Shown: positions 17,435-26,469 of the stretch, piece after piece
How positions within the stretch are numbered: the stretch's first letter is position 1
Layout: the number at the start of each line of letters is the position of its first letter
Translations under genes and position numbers: made by a program
Notes under the pieces: model-generated
Databases searched by the model: none
Told to the model about the DNA's origin: nothing
What the model saw: the letters and a program-made list of their open reading frames with translations, nothing else
Assembly: GCA_949948985.1 (NCBI GenBank)
Contig: CATLIG010000005.1
Span: 44,409-108,408 of the forward strand
From: an uncultured Clostridia bacterium
Lineage (GTDB): Bacteria > Bacillota > Clostridia > Lachnospirales > CAG-274
Length of the DNA stretch: 64,000 nucleotides
Reading direction: 5' to 3'

Positions 17435-18321
17435 AGATATCCCTCCCTTACACTGCCTTTGATTGTGTGAATTTTTTTTGCGCCTATATATTTGCAAATT
17501 GTTTTTAAAACGATAAGACCCGGAATTATTGTATAAACACGTTCAGGTATAACGTGGCATATAAAACTTATTCCTTTTACATCCATTTTATAAATAGTGT
17601 TTATAATATCATCAATTTGTTCCAAAGAAAGCTCATAATCCGATATAATACCATCTCCGCCTACAAGCGCACGGTGGAGCCTGGCTCCTGCTCTTGCTGT
17701 TCCGCCTATAGCATACAGCTTTTCATATCCTGAATCCTTAAATTCTTTATTTGTCATAAGTTCTTCTTTTACATATTTTTTTATTTTCTTTATTTCTTTT
17801 TTCTTTGGCAAAAGACCACTCACAAAATTTTTATAAGTAATAAGGCTACCTATTTTAAATGAATCTGAATTTGTTATTTTTCCATAGGAAAAAGAGAACA
17901 GCTGACCGCTGCCGCCGCCAAGGTCAACACCGACACCATCTTTTTCCTTTATATATTTTTTCATTCCGATATAGTCAAAAAATACCTCTTCTTCCGCAGA
18001 AATAATATCTATATTTATGTCAAGCTCACTTTTGACTTTTAAAAGTACATCTTTTTCATTTCTAAGGCTTCTTAAAGATGCTGTGGCAAACCAATGTAAA
18101 TTATCACATTTTATTACGGAGGCAAAATCTTTGATTATTCTGAGGGTTTCTGTAAGTTTTGAAATGCCATCATAAATCAATACACCTTTTTCAACATATT
18201 CGATAAGTCCTATAAAATGCCGTTCATTAACAACTTCTTCTGCCGTTTTTTCATTGTCATCAACGTTATAAACAACTATTCTTACAGTATTTGAGCCGAT
18301 ATCAACAGTTCCGATTTTCAT
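17401..18321 (-). CDS. ppx: Exopolyphosphatase / guanosine pentaphosphatase family
   Basis: A 306-residue protein of the ASKHA sugar-kinase fold, near the length of short Ppx/GppA proteins. MKIGTVDIGSNTVRIVVYN is the phosphate-1 motif and DGVGVDLGGGSGQLFSFSYG the second phosphate motif, with FATASLRSLRNEKD between them. It removes terminal phosphate from polyphosphate or pppGpp. The ATG at 18321 follows AGGAGA; an upstream in-frame extension of 16 codons has no ribosome binding site and enters a C repeat. It sits upstream of ppk1, pairing degradation and synthesis of polyphosphate. Confidence 0.88.
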   Translation of the reverse strand: MKIGTVDIGSNTVRIVVYNVDDNEKTAEEVVNERHFIGLIEYVEKGVLIYDGISKLTETLRIIKDFASVIKCDNLHWFATASLRSLRNEKDVLLKVKSELDINIDIISAEEEVFFDYIGMKKYIKEKDGVGVDLGGGSGQLFSFSYGKITNSDSFKIGSLITYKNFVSGLLPKKKEIKKIKKYVKEELMTNKEFKDSGYEKLYAIGGTARAGARLHRALVGGDGIISDYELSLEQIDDIINTIYKMDVKGISFICHVIPERVYTIIPGLIVLKTICKYIGAKKIHTIKGSVREGYLWEKIMKKSSL

Positions 18322-18340
18322 ATATATTCTCCTATAAAAA

Positions 18341-18433
18341 TTCACAAAATTTTTAGTGCGAAATAACAAAAGAAATCCTTAATATATCAGACTTGTTGAA
18401 GTTTGTCTGTTCATTCTTTTATTTGTTCGCCAT
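18341..18433. repeat. Family C inverted-repeat element
   Basis: It starts TTCACAAAATTTTTAGTGCG with AAATAACAAAAG and ends CATTCTTTTATTTGTTCGCC; the centre has AATATATCAGACTTG. It lies immediately upstream of ppx on the minus strand. The gap 18322-18800 otherwise holds an A remnant and the SDR promoter. Confidence 0.65.
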
Positions 18434-18596
18434 AATTAAAAAATTTATTATTCATAATTATAACATAATTAATAAAAATTTTACACATCAAATTTTAAAA
18501 TATAACAGAAACTAATTTTTATAAAAATGTGGAAGGAAATTAATTTTATTTCCGAAAAGCTATTGGGGGAGGCAATCCCTAAGACTTTTGACTATA

Positions 18597-18636
18597 TCTC
18601 GCCTCCTTTTGTTCATTATAAAGTTGACTGACTATA
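18597..18636. repeat. Family A right-end remnant
   Basis: TCTCGCCTCCTTTTGTTCAT and AAAGTTGACTGACTATA match the right half of the A elements at 55000 and 23264. The left half is not seen. Confidence 0.5.
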
Positions 18637-18681
18637 AAATATATTATTTGAAAAAAATATTTAAATTTATATTAAATAATT

Positions 18682-18710
18682 TTGACAAATTTTCATAATT
18701 GTAGTATTAT
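18682..18710 (+). promoter_or_regulatory. Strong sigma-A-type promoter of the SDR gene
   Basis: TTGACA (18682-18687), a 17-bp spacer, and TATTAT (18705-18710), about 90 bp upstream of the ATG. A near-consensus pair; the gene it drives has regular, translation-friendly codon use. Confidence 0.8.
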
Positions 18711-18800
18711 TAATATAAGAAGTTAAAAGTTGTATTGTTAATATCTTCTTTTACTTTATGTAAGTGGAAAAAAATATATTAAAACGGAGGGTAATTATTT

Positions 18801-19604
18801 ATGAGCTATGTAGAAAACTTTTCTCTTAAAGGAAAAATCGCATTGGTAACAGGCGCTTCTTATGGTATTGGTTTCGCTATTGCAAGCGGACTTGCTAAAA
18901 GCGGCGCGACTATCGTTTTTAACGATATTAAACAAGAATTGGTGGATAAGGGTCTTGACGCTTATAAAGAGGCCGGTATTGAAGCCTATGGCTATGTTTG
19001 TGATGTTACAAATGAAGAACAAGTTAATGAACTTGTGGCTAAAATTGAAAAAGAAGTCGGCGTAATTGATATTCTTGTAAATAATGCCGGAATTATTAAA
19101 CGTATCCCTATGTGCGATATGACTGCCGCTGAATTCAGACAAGTTATAGATGTTGACCTTAACGCTCCTTTTATTGTATCTAAAGCAGTTATTCCAAGTA
19201 TGATTAAAAAAGGTCACGGTAAAATTATTAACATTTGCTCAATGATGAGTGAGTTAGGCCGTGAAACAGTTTCCGCTTATGCTGCCGCAAAAGGCGGTCT
19301 TAAAATGCTTACAAGGAATATCTGCTCTGAATATGGTGAGCACAATATTCAGTGTAATGGTATTGGACCAGGTTACATTGCTACTCCGCAGACTGCTCCT
19401 TTACGTGAAAAACAGCCTGACGGTTCAAGACATCCATTTGACCAGTTTATTATAGCTAAAACTCCCGCCGCTCGTTGGGGAACTCCCGAAGACCTTGTTG
19501 GTCCTGCTGTGTTCTTAGCGTCAGACGCCTCAAATTTTGTAAACGGTCATGTTTTATATGTTGACGGTGGTATCCTTGCTTATATTGGAAAACAGCCTCA
19601 ATAA
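18801..19604 (+). CDS. SDR-family oxidoreductase, probable gluconate 5-dehydrogenase
   Basis: A 267-residue short-chain dehydrogenase. The cofactor loop is TGASYGIG (17-24), NNAG follows at 94-97, and the catalytic residues are Ser147, Tyr160 and Lys164 (SAYAAAKGG). The C-terminal PLREKQPDGSRHPFDQFIIAKTPAARWG region is typical of gluconate 5-dehydrogenases, which interconvert D-gluconate and 5-keto-D-gluconate with NAD(P)H; 2-deoxygluconate 3-dehydrogenase is the main alternative. It stands alone with its own strong promoter, a GGAGG site 9 bp before the ATG, and a downstream hairpin. No sugar-acid transporter or kinase is nearby. Confidence 0.85.
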   Translation: MSYVENFSLKGKIALVTGASYGIGFAIASGLAKSGATIVFNDIKQELVDKGLDAYKEAGIEAYGYVCDVTNEEQVNELVAKIEKEVGVIDILVNNAGIIKRIPMCDMTAAEFRQVIDVDLNAPFIVSKAVIPSMIKKGHGKIINICSMMSELGRETVSAYAAAKGGLKMLTRNICSEYGEHNIQCNGIGPGYIATPQTAPLREKQPDGSRHPFDQFIIAKTPAARWGTPEDLVGPAVFLASDASNFVNGHVLYVDGGILAYIGKQPQ

Positions 19605-19618
19605 TTGATATTAAATAT

Positions 19619-19660
19619 TAGACCTGTCTGTAATCACAGTTGGTTTTAAACAGGTTCATT
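19619..19660. repeat. Minimal family D element
   Basis: TTAGACCTGTCTG and TTTTAAACAGGTTCAT are D ends separated by about 15 bp, directly after the SDR gene. It could fold into a small hairpin. Confidence 0.5.
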
Positions 19661-19664
19661 TAAA

Positions 19665-19715
19665 ATAAAAAAAAGGACTGCCCATTAAATTTTTGGACAG
19701 CCCTTTTTTATTGTA
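19665..19715 (+). terminator. Probable intrinsic terminator after the SDR gene
   Basis: An A run and GGACTGCCCA pair imperfectly (two mismatches) with TGGACAGCCC, followed by a run of seven T. The remaining gap to 19905 also has a perfect 11-bp hairpin with a TTTC loop at 19814-19839, which may terminate the convergent minus-strand htrA gene. Confidence 0.65.
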
Positions 19716-19813
19716 CATAAACGATTAAAAGAATTTTGGGGGCAGATATCAGAGTTTTTTTGAAACCACGCAATTATGGCAGTCTGAAAAAATTATACTT
19801 CATAAAAAGGGAT

Positions 19814-19839
19814 TTAGCCCAATATTTCTATTGGGCTAA
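19814..19839 (-). terminator. Possible terminator of the htrA-like gene
   Basis: TTAGCCCAATA (19814-19824) and TATTGGGCTAA (19829-19839) pair perfectly around a four-base loop. Read on the minus strand it is followed by ATCCCTTTTTA, a weak T tract. It is placed 67 bp after the minus-strand stop codon. Confidence 0.5.
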
Positions 19840-19905
19840 GGAGAGGAGTATCTATATCAAATAAAAACTAGTATCCATAAATAATTAAAGTAAAAATATT
19901 ATATA

Positions 19906-21186
19906 TTAAAAATTATCTTGTGTATCTTTTTTTAGAGTAGCTGTTAAAGTAATATTTTGTTTACCATTTCTGATTATTTTTATTTCAACATTGTCACCAA
20001 CATGGCATTTTCTTACAGATTCTGTTAAATAAACAGGAGTAAATACAGGTTCTGAATTAAACCCTGTTATAATGTCAAATGGTTTTATTCCGGCTTCGTC
20101 AGCGGCACTTCCGGGAACTACGCTTTCAACAATAACTCCCATCTGAGGCAAGTTGTTATCCTGAGCGATATCTTCGGTTATAGCTTTTACGGAAACACCT
20201 AAATAAGGAAGTTCTTTTTTATTCATTATTTCCTCAATTACAGGTTTAGCGTCATTTGATGAAATACTATAGCTTACACCTTCCACACGGGAGGAAGAAT
20301 ATTTTGCTGTATTTATTCCTATGACCTCTCCAGCTGTATTAATCAAAGCTCCGCCGTCATTTCCCATATTTATAGCGGCGTCTGTCTGAATAACGCTTAA
20401 ACTAGCATCACCTGATAATGGAATATCTTTCTGAGCAACGCTGATAATTCCTTTTGTAGCGATGTTTCCCGCTCCTGAAGCGTTACCAATCGCAATTACA
20501 CTGTCACCTACACTTAATTTATCGGAATCTCCGAAATAGGCTGTTTTAACAGAAGTCACGCCTAATTTTTTCAAACTTTCACGGCTGACAGATATAACCG
20601 CAAGGTCTGAAAGCTGGTGTTTTCCTACAAGCCTTGATGAAATAAAGTCCTCGTTGTTAAAAGATATATTGACACTTTTGGCGTTTGAGATAACGTGATA
20701 ATTTGTTACAATATAAATATTTTTATTTGTCTGATAAAAAATTATTCCTGAACCCATTGTCTTATTGTAATTTTCATCGTCATATTCCTCAAAAGGATTT
20801 GTCGGAATATTATCGGATACCGACATAACTGAAACAACAGATTTACTTGCGTTTACAATGGGATTATTACTTACGGGTTCATCTGCGCTGGAAGAATCGG
20901 TAACATTATAGCCATCCTCATCAAAGCTGTTAAAATAACTTTCTATCTGAGGAGAATAAAATCCAATGCCAAAACCTACGGCATTTCCGAAAATTACAGC
21001 TCCTGTTATTAAAAATGCGATTTTAATAACAGCTTTCTTTTTTAATTTCAGAAATTTATTATTTCTTTTTCCTTTGAAACTATTATTGTCATTTGTAAGA
21101 TTATTTATACCCTGTAAGTCAAAATTATTATCCTGAGAAAACTCCGGATTTACGTTATCGGAAAAATTATTATTAAAATCATTCAT
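19906..21186 (-). CDS. HtrA-like membrane protein with substituted catalytic serine
   Basis: A 426-residue protein with an Asn-rich cytoplasmic N-terminus, a membrane anchor at about residues 53-75, an S1C trypsin-like domain and a C-terminal PDZ domain (LPQMGVIVESVVPGSAADEAGIKPFDIITG). The histidine (TNYHVI, His164) and aspartate (LSDLAVI, Asp194) of the triad are present, but the motif GNSGGAL reads GNDGGAL, so the nucleophile serine is Asp277. The codon is GAC, so one base change from AGC/TCC does not explain it simply. The protein is probably proteolytically inactive and may act as a chaperone or regulator of the active paralogue upstream. The ATG at 21186 has GGAGG 8 bp upstream; the TTG at 21201 lies in that site. 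Confidence 0.85.
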   Translation of the reverse strand: MNDFNNNFSDNVNPEFSQDNNFDLQGINNLTNDNNSFKGKRNNKFLKLKKKAVIKIAFLITGAVIFGNAVGFGIGFYSPQIESYFNSFDEDGYNVTDSSSADEPVSNNPIVNASKSVVSVMSVSDNIPTNPFEEYDDENYNKTMGSGIIFYQTNKNIYIVTNYHVISNAKSVNISFNNEDFISSRLVGKHQLSDLAVISVSRESLKKLGVTSVKTAYFGDSDKLSVGDSVIAIGNASGAGNIATKGIISVAQKDIPLSGDASLSVIQTDAAINMGNDGGALINTAGEVIGINTAKYSSSRVEGVSYSISSNDAKPVIEEIMNKKELPYLGVSVKAITEDIAQDNNLPQMGVIVESVVPGSAADEAGIKPFDIITGFNSEPVFTPVYLTESVRKCHVGDNVEIKIIRNGKQNITLTATLKKDTQDNF

Positions 21187-21324
21187 ATCAAATGCCTCCA
21201 AAAAAACAAATATATAGTATATAGATGTAAAGACATAAGTATGAATAACAAGTTTAACTTTTTATCATATTTACATTATATACTATATATTTGAACGAAT
21301 TATGAACATAATATTAAATTTTAA

Positions 21325-22902
21325 TTAAAATTTGGAATTCATATCCATAAGAGTAGCGTCAACAGTCATAGGCTGATTTCCGTTTCTGATAATATTAATA
21401 CGAATAGTGTCTCCGGCTTTGAATTTTTTTATTTCAGCAGAAAGTTCTTCTATTGTTGAAATATTGGTATCACCTATTCCGGTTATAATATCGCTGTATT
21501 TAAGTCCGGCTGATTTTGCCGCGCTTCCTTCCTCAACATTTTTTATAAATACACCATTTATATTTAAGTTATATGTTGACTTAAATGATTCATCTATTGT
21601 AAATCCTGAAATCCCAAGATAAGGTCTTGAAACGGTTCCGTTAGCTATAAGTTCATCGGCAATAGATTTTACCGTTGTTGATGGCAAAGCATAACCAGTT
21701 CCCTCTACAGTTGAGCCGTTCGCATTATACATACGTTTTGCCGTATTCATACCTATGATTTTTCCTTCGTGATTAACTAAAGCACCGCCGCTGTTTCCGG
21801 GATTTATAGCCGCGTCTGTCTGAAGTACTGTTCGGTTTTGTCCATCAATGTTTATTTCCTTATTTTGAGCGCTTATTATACCTTGCGTAACGGTTTTTCC
21901 TTGTCCCAGAGCGTTTCCTATTGCAAGAACGAAAGATCCTACTTCTACTTTATCAGAATCAGCAAATTCGGCTGTTTTTATATCCTGAATATTCGCTTTC
22001 TGAATGTCTTCTTTTGAAACTGATATGACAGCAACGTCAGCCTGAGCATCTTTTCCGACAAGTTTCGCAGGTATTTGTTCTTCACCGGTTACGGATATAT
22101 TTACACTTGTTGCTCCGTCAATAACATGACAGTTTGTTACTATATAATACTTATCATTATCTTCTTTATATATTATACCTGAACCTGAACCAGTATTTTC
22201 ATATACTTGATTAAAGAAATCAACTTGCTGGGCTTTTATTGAAATATTGACTACAGAACTGCTTGTGTTTTTTACAATATTTATAATTTCATTATTATCG
22301 CTTATTGAAACTTGTTCCGCTTCGGGACTGTTTTGAAATTTAAAGTTTACATAATCTTCTGAGTTTACAGGAAGATTCTCCGTTGTGTTTACGCCAAGCA
22401 TAACTCCAAATCCTATAGAGCAGCCGAATATTCCAAGAGTTGCGAAAGTAAGAGCGAAACGTTTAGCAAATTTATGATTTTTCTTTTTATTGTTTATAGT
22501 GACGAACTGAATTGACGGCTGACTATTTTTTTGTGTGTTTTGTGAGTCGGTATATTCATATGAGCAATGGACGCTGTCTATATTATCTGAAATATTTTGC
22601 TGTTGTTTAATTGAAGCGCCGTTTGAATTGTATACCCTGTAGCCGTAATCTCCCAAAGAAGTATTCTCTGTTTGGTGAGATTTATTGAAATCATTAGTTT
22701 TATCAGCATTTATGTTAGTAACGGGTTCGTTTACAGATGGATAATTATCCATATTGGAATATTCCATTGCCGAAGATGAAATTTCCTTACTAATATGTTC
22801 ATTTTGGTCGGCGGGAATGTTTTTATTTACATTGACATTGTTGCCGATATTTGAGTTTGTGATGTCATTAAAATTTTCATTATTATTTTCAAATTCATTC
22901 AT
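21325..22902 (-). CDS. htrA: HtrA/DegP-family serine protease
   Basis: A 525-residue membrane-anchored serine protease for extracytoplasmic protein quality control. The N-terminal 140 residues are Asn/Ser-rich and low complexity, followed by an anchor at about 150-172. The catalytic triad is intact: His259 (TNCHVI), Asp289 (QADVAVI) and Ser371 (GNSGGAL). One PDZ domain occupies the last 90 residues (INGVFIKNVEEGSAAKSAGLKYSDIITG). AGGAGG precedes the ATG. It lies 138 bp upstream of the serine-less paralogue, in the same direction; both may share regulation and possibly assemble together. Confidence 0.9.
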   Translation of the reverse strand: MNEFENNNENFNDITNSNIGNNVNVNKNIPADQNEHISKEISSSAMEYSNMDNYPSVNEPVTNINADKTNDFNKSHQTENTSLGDYGYRVYNSNGASIKQQQNISDNIDSVHCSYEYTDSQNTQKNSQPSIQFVTINNKKKNHKFAKRFALTFATLGIFGCSIGFGVMLGVNTTENLPVNSEDYVNFKFQNSPEAEQVSISDNNEIINIVKNTSSSVVNISIKAQQVDFFNQVYENTGSGSGIIYKEDNDKYYIVTNCHVIDGATSVNISVTGEEQIPAKLVGKDAQADVAVISVSKEDIQKANIQDIKTAEFADSDKVEVGSFVLAIGNALGQGKTVTQGIISAQNKEINIDGQNRTVLQTDAAINPGNSGGALVNHEGKIIGMNTAKRMYNANGSTVEGTGYALPSTTVKSIADELIANGTVSRPYLGISGFTIDESFKSTYNLNINGVFIKNVEEGSAAKSAGLKYSDIITGIGDTNISTIEELSAEIKKFKAGDTIRINIIRNGNQPMTVDATLMDMNSKF

Positions 22903-22986
22903 TTTAAAACCTCCTAAATTATTTTTTTATTGATAATTTTTATATATTCTTTAAAATGGCATTTATACCGACTGTAAAGTCAGGCG

Positions 22987-23047
22987 GTAACAAAACAATA
23001 AAATATTATTAAAAATAGATTTATATGGCTTTATTGTTTCGCTGTAA
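22987..23047. repeat. Small C-like inverted repeat
   Basis: GGTAACAAAACAATAAAA and TTTATTGTTTCGCTGTAA are inverted copies of the inner part of the C arms, with about 25 bp between them. Confidence 0.5.
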
Positions 23048-23204
23048 TAAAAATGTTATTTGTTTTTACAAGTATTAGTATACAACTGTTATTTGAATAA
23101 AATGTGTCCATAATGTAAACAATCATTAACTTTAGATTATAAAATTAAAATTATATTAATAAAATAGTAAAAGGCGGCATAATTTTATTAATATACCTAT
23201 ATCA

Positions 23205-23418
23205 ATACACAGAATTTTTAGTGTGAAATAATAAAAGAATGTCCAGATATATCAGATTTTATCATAGGAAATCAACCTGAAAAATGAATAAGTTCGGCGG
23301 ATATGATTTCATTCCTCTGACTTGTAAAGATAATTTTTATCTCGTTTTCTTTTATCCATTTTCAAGTTGATTGACTATAGAACTTTTATGTTCAGTCTTT
23401 TATTATTTTGCTATTATA
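23205..23418. repeat. Family C element interrupted by a family A element
   Basis: The C left arm (AGAATTTTTAGTGTGAAATA, AATAAAAGAATG, then AGATATATCAGATTTTAT) ends at about 23263. An A element follows at 23264-23379, with a decayed left end (CATAGGAAATCAACCTG) and an intact right end (CAAGTTGATTGACTATA). The C right arm then resumes with TTATGTTCAGTCTTTTATTA and TTTTGCTATTATAAC. Confidence 0.7.
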
Positions 23419-23554
23419 ACAAAATAATTGACAGATGCTGCTTTTATGGCTTTTTTGTTTGCAATTTACAGTAATTCCGGTAAAGTTACGGCAGTTTAGA
23501 ACAGGTCTATTGTGTATGTTCGGTAAAACCCAAAAAGAACAGGAGGTTGTAACT

Positions 23555-24085
23555 ATGAAAATATTTATAGACCCGGGACACGGAGGAGATAATCCCGGAG
23601 CGATAGCGCCTACAGGACTTGAAGAAGCAACAGTTAATCTTGATGTTTCTCTGCGTCTTGGAAATATTCTTACAGAAAGAGGATATCAAGTTAATTACTC
23701 AAGAACGACAAATATAAATGTAAGTCTTTCTGAAAGGGCAAGGCTTGCTAATTTATGGGGGGCTGATTATTTTGTGAGTATTCACTGTAATTCAGCTACA
23801 AATCCAACATATAACGGTACAGAATCTTTTTATTACAGAAACGGAACTGTCGCCCAAAGATTTGCTCAGACAGTAAATACAGCCCTTGTAAGACAGACAG
23901 GATTAGTTGACCTTGGGGTAAAGGCTAGAAATCTCGCTGTACTAAGGCTTACCGCAATGCCTGCTATATTGGTTGAGCTGGCATTTTTATCAAATCCCAG
24001 AGAGGCGGCTTTGCTTGCTTCTGAATCATTCAGACAAAATTGTGCTGTCGGAATAGCAAACGGGATAATTCAATTTACAAGCTAA
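23555..24085 (+). CDS. N-acetylmuramoyl-L-alanine amidase (Amidase_3)
   Basis: A 176-residue single-domain zinc amidase that cleaves between N-acetylmuramic acid and the stem peptide. Metal ligands are His9 (IDPGHGGDNPG), Glu24 and His77 (VSIHCNSA); the catalytic glutamate is Glu141 (AILVELAFLSNPRE). It has no signal peptide and no wall-binding repeats, like CwlC-type amidases that act in the mother cell at the end of sporulation; that role is an inference. The ATG at 23555 is 8 bp after AGGAGG. A family A element begins 6 bp after its stop. Confidence 0.88.
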   Translation: MKIFIDPGHGGDNPGAIAPTGLEEATVNLDVSLRLGNILTERGYQVNYSRTTNINVSLSERARLANLWGADYFVSIHCNSATNPTYNGTESFYYRNGTVAQRFAQTVNTALVRQTGLVDLGVKARNLAVLRLTAMPAILVELAFLSNPREAALLASESFRQNCAVGIANGIIQFTS

Positions 24086-24088
24086 ATT

Positions 24089-24391
24089 AATATAGTCAAT
24101 CAACTTGAAAATGAGAAAAAGGAGATGAGCTAAAAACTATTTTTGCAAGGCGGCGGAGGGAGAGCATAGCCGACTGCCTATGCCGACCGACGGCAACGCG
24201 GCAAAAATGATTTTTAGTCGTCGAACTTGTTTATTTTTACAGCAATTCCGCTATAATATAGAAAAAATATTTTATTCTATATTTTAGTATAAGGCGTTTT
24301 GATTTTTAAATGCCGAAAATGTTAAGAAATCATTAAATAAAATATTTTTTCCATTTCTATTCTGGAATTGCTGTAAATTGCTTGACTTATA
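24089..24391. repeat. Family A element carrying a nested family B element
   Basis: Left end TATAGTCAATCAACTTGAAAA at 24091; then a G+C-rich core (about 24140-24210) almost identical to that at 51650-51722. The right arm GAACTTGTTTATTTTTA is interrupted at 24239 by a B element and resumes at 24374 with TAAATTGCTTGACTTATA. The intact site is visible in the copy at 51752-51772. Confidence 0.8.
24240..24373. repeat. Family B element, flanked by TA on both sides
   Basis: A 134-bp element with perfect 10-bp ends CAGCAATTCC / GGAATTGCTG; with gaps the pairing extends to about 40 bp and includes GAAAAAATATTTTATT on both arms. TA at 24238-24239 and 24374-24375 looks like a target-site duplication, since the host A element has a single TA there in its other copy. 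Confidence 0.82.
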
Positions 24392-24407
24392 ACATTAAGC
24401 TTGTTCA

Positions 24408-24517
24408 ATAATCTACATCTAAACAATAAAAGAATGAATAGATAATATTTAATGAAAACTGATATATTAAGGAAATTCTTTTATTGTTTAGCACTGAAAA
24501 TTCTGCTAATTGCCATA
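24408..24517. repeat. Family C element
   Basis: AAACAATAAAAGAATGAATA (24421 on) and CTTTTATTGTTTAGCACTG with CTGCTAATTGCCATA at the right end; the centre has AAAACTGATATATTAAG. The remainder of the gap to 24589 has a D-like remnant (TTGAACTGGTCTGTTAA) at about 24568. Confidence 0.65.
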
Positions 24518-24589
24518 AGGAATAAGATTGGCATAAAGGGATTTGGCAATCGGTGTTATGGCAGTTATTGAACTGGTCTGTTAATAAGT

Positions 24590-26350
24590 TTAATCGACCT
24601 TTTTTATTTTTTGAACGGCTTCTTCAGTAGGTGTAATATACGCTGTTTTATTTGTTTCATAAATTACCATTCCAGGTTTAGCTCCGGAAGGTTTTTTTAC
24701 AAATTTTTTAGGAGTATAATCTACAGGAACAAGAGCGGAGTTTTTACCTTTACTATAAAAAGCCGCAAGAAGAGCCGCTTCATTTAATGTGTTATCAGGA
24801 ATTTCTTTTCCCTCGGCTGATATTATTACATGAGAACCGGGAATTTTCTTTGTGTGAAGCCATATATCCGTGTTTTTGGCAAATTTTAATGTAAGTTCAT
24901 CGTTTTGCCTGTTATTTTTTCCAACATAAATATTAAATCCATCAGAGGATATATAATGAAGAGGTTTTGATTTTACAGGTTTTATTTTCCCTTTTGGATG
25001 GTTTAATTTTTTTATAAAACCTTGCTCGTAAAGTTCCTGACGTATTTCTTTTATATTTTGCTCATCTGTTGAAACCTGTACAGATGTAAGCAGTCCCTCA
25101 AGATATTCAAGCTCTTCGTCATTTTGCTTTATTTGAGTTTGAAGGGCCGAGAAAGTTCTTTTTTCTTTATTGTACTGTTTAAAAAATTTCTGAGCATTTT
25201 CAGATGGGGTCAGTTCAGGGTCTAAGGGTATTGTTATATCTTTTAAATCTTTATCATAAAAATTTTGTGTGGTATATGAGTCAGTACCCTTGGGAACGGA
25301 ATATATATTCGCTGTTATAAGCTCTCCATAGAGTTTTAGTCTATCACGGCCGGAGATTTCTTTCATTGTTTTTATCTGAATGTTTTTTTTCTTTATACAT
25401 CTTTCAATGTTATTTGCTATGATTTTTTTTAGGTCCTGAGATTTTTGATTCATTCTGTATTGCAAATCTCTTTCAGTATAAAAAAACTCAAGTAATTCCG
25501 ATATTGAACTGAATTTCTGTTTTTTTAATCCGGAATACTGACTCATTTCCATTGAGGAAAAATCAATTATTTTATTTTTTTCAGAATAAATAATTTCAGG
25601 TGAAAAATTTCCTGTTTTAATTTTTTCAACAATATTTTTAAATTCGTTATATAACATTTTTAGCCGGTTATCAGATATTACATCAACATTATCAGAGGAG
25701 TCAAGCCCCGCACGGAAACATATTTCTGATGCAAAAGAAGGACTTATTCCGTTATAGGATTCATAAATCAGATTCTGAAGTTTTTTTGAACTGCTTTTAT
25801 TGACTGTAAAATTGAAATTTTCTTCGTCTAGAAGAAGGGTATCATATTTTTCCGATGGAGGAAACCGATATTCTTTACCTGGAAGAACTTCTCTTACAGA
25901 ACTTTTCTCGTGGCTTATATGTTTTACGGCGTCAAGAATTATTCCGTTTTCATCAACAAGGATTATATTGCTGTGTTTACCCATTATTTCAATTATAAGT
26001 CTTTTTATTGAATAATCTCCAAGTTCATTTATTGATTCTATATGAATATTAAGTATTCTCTCAAAGTTAGGCTGAGTTATATCAATTATTTTTCCGCTTG
26101 CTAAATGTTTTCGGAGAACCATACAGAATAAGGGCGGCTGCATTGGATTTAATTTGTTTTTTTCAGTGAGATGAATGCGAGGGTTTGAAGCGTTTGCTGT
26201 TATTAAAAGCTTATACGCTTTCTTTAGACTTCTTATTGAAAGAATTATCTCATCATTTTCAGGCTGGTATACTTTATCAATTCTGCCGTTTAATAATTTG
26301 GATTTTAATTCGTCTTTTATATTTGCGGCTGCTATTCCATCAAGTGCCAT
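24590..26350 (-). CDS. rqcH: Rqc2/RqcH homologue, NFACT ribosome quality-control factor
   Basis: A 586-residue NFACT protein that binds stalled 50S subunits and directs C-terminal alanine tailing of the stuck nascent chain. The NFACT-N domain begins MALDGIAAANIKDELK and contains NPRIHLT and MGKHSNIILVDENG. Two coiled-coil stretches lie in the middle, and the C-terminal NFACT-R domain has KNTDIWLHTKKIPGSHVII. In older annotations such proteins are called fibronectin-binding FbpA. The ATG at 26350 follows GGAGG; an upstream extension of 17 codons would include that site. It is divergent from yicC. Confidence 0.92.
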   Translation of the reverse strand: MALDGIAAANIKDELKSKLLNGRIDKVYQPENDEIILSIRSLKKAYKLLITANASNPRIHLTEKNKLNPMQPPLFCMVLRKHLASGKIIDITQPNFERILNIHIESINELGDYSIKRLIIEIMGKHSNIILVDENGIILDAVKHISHEKSSVREVLPGKEYRFPPSEKYDTLLLDEENFNFTVNKSSSKKLQNLIYESYNGISPSFASEICFRAGLDSSDNVDVISDNRLKMLYNEFKNIVEKIKTGNFSPEIIYSEKNKIIDFSSMEMSQYSGLKKQKFSSISELLEFFYTERDLQYRMNQKSQDLKKIIANNIERCIKKKNIQIKTMKEISGRDRLKLYGELITANIYSVPKGTDSYTTQNFYDKDLKDITIPLDPELTPSENAQKFFKQYNKEKRTFSALQTQIKQNDEELEYLEGLLTSVQVSTDEQNIKEIRQELYEQGFIKKLNHPKGKIKPVKSKPLHYISSDGFNIYVGKNNRQNDELTLKFAKNTDIWLHTKKIPGSHVIISAEGKEIPDNTLNEAALLAAFYSKGKNSALVPVDYTPKKFVKKPSGAKPGMVIYETNKTAYITPTEEAVQKIKKVD

Positions 26351-26385
26351 AATAATAAAACCTCCAAAGTTTTTTAATTCAATTA

Positions 26386-26414
26386 TTGCAATAGTTTTCA
26401 TTACATATTATAAT
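26386..26414 (+). promoter_or_regulatory. Promoter of the yicC-remA-gmk operon
   Basis: TTGCAA (26386-26391), a 17-bp spacer, and a perfect TATAAT (26409-26414), 55 bp upstream of the yicC start, in the divergent gap with rqcH. Confidence 0.7.
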
Positions 26415-26469
26415 AGAAGATACGGTGTATAGTCAAATGTTTTAAAATTTTGTTGACGGAGGTGTGGGT

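Larger units (their letters stand above)
22903..23554. other. Gene-free stretch dominated by C and A repeats
   Basis: Between the divergent htrA and amidase genes. It holds a small C-like inverted repeat (22987-23047), a C element interrupted by an A element (23205-23418), and a D right-end remnant (TTTAGAACAGGTCTATT at about 23496-23512). An open frame runs from 23435 into the amidase, but it is not supported as coding. Confidence 0.7.

Noticed and set aside
24140..24210. G+C-rich block as a tRNA or structural RNA gene
   Set aside because: No tRNA arms, and it is shared by A elements at two sites, so it is element sequence.
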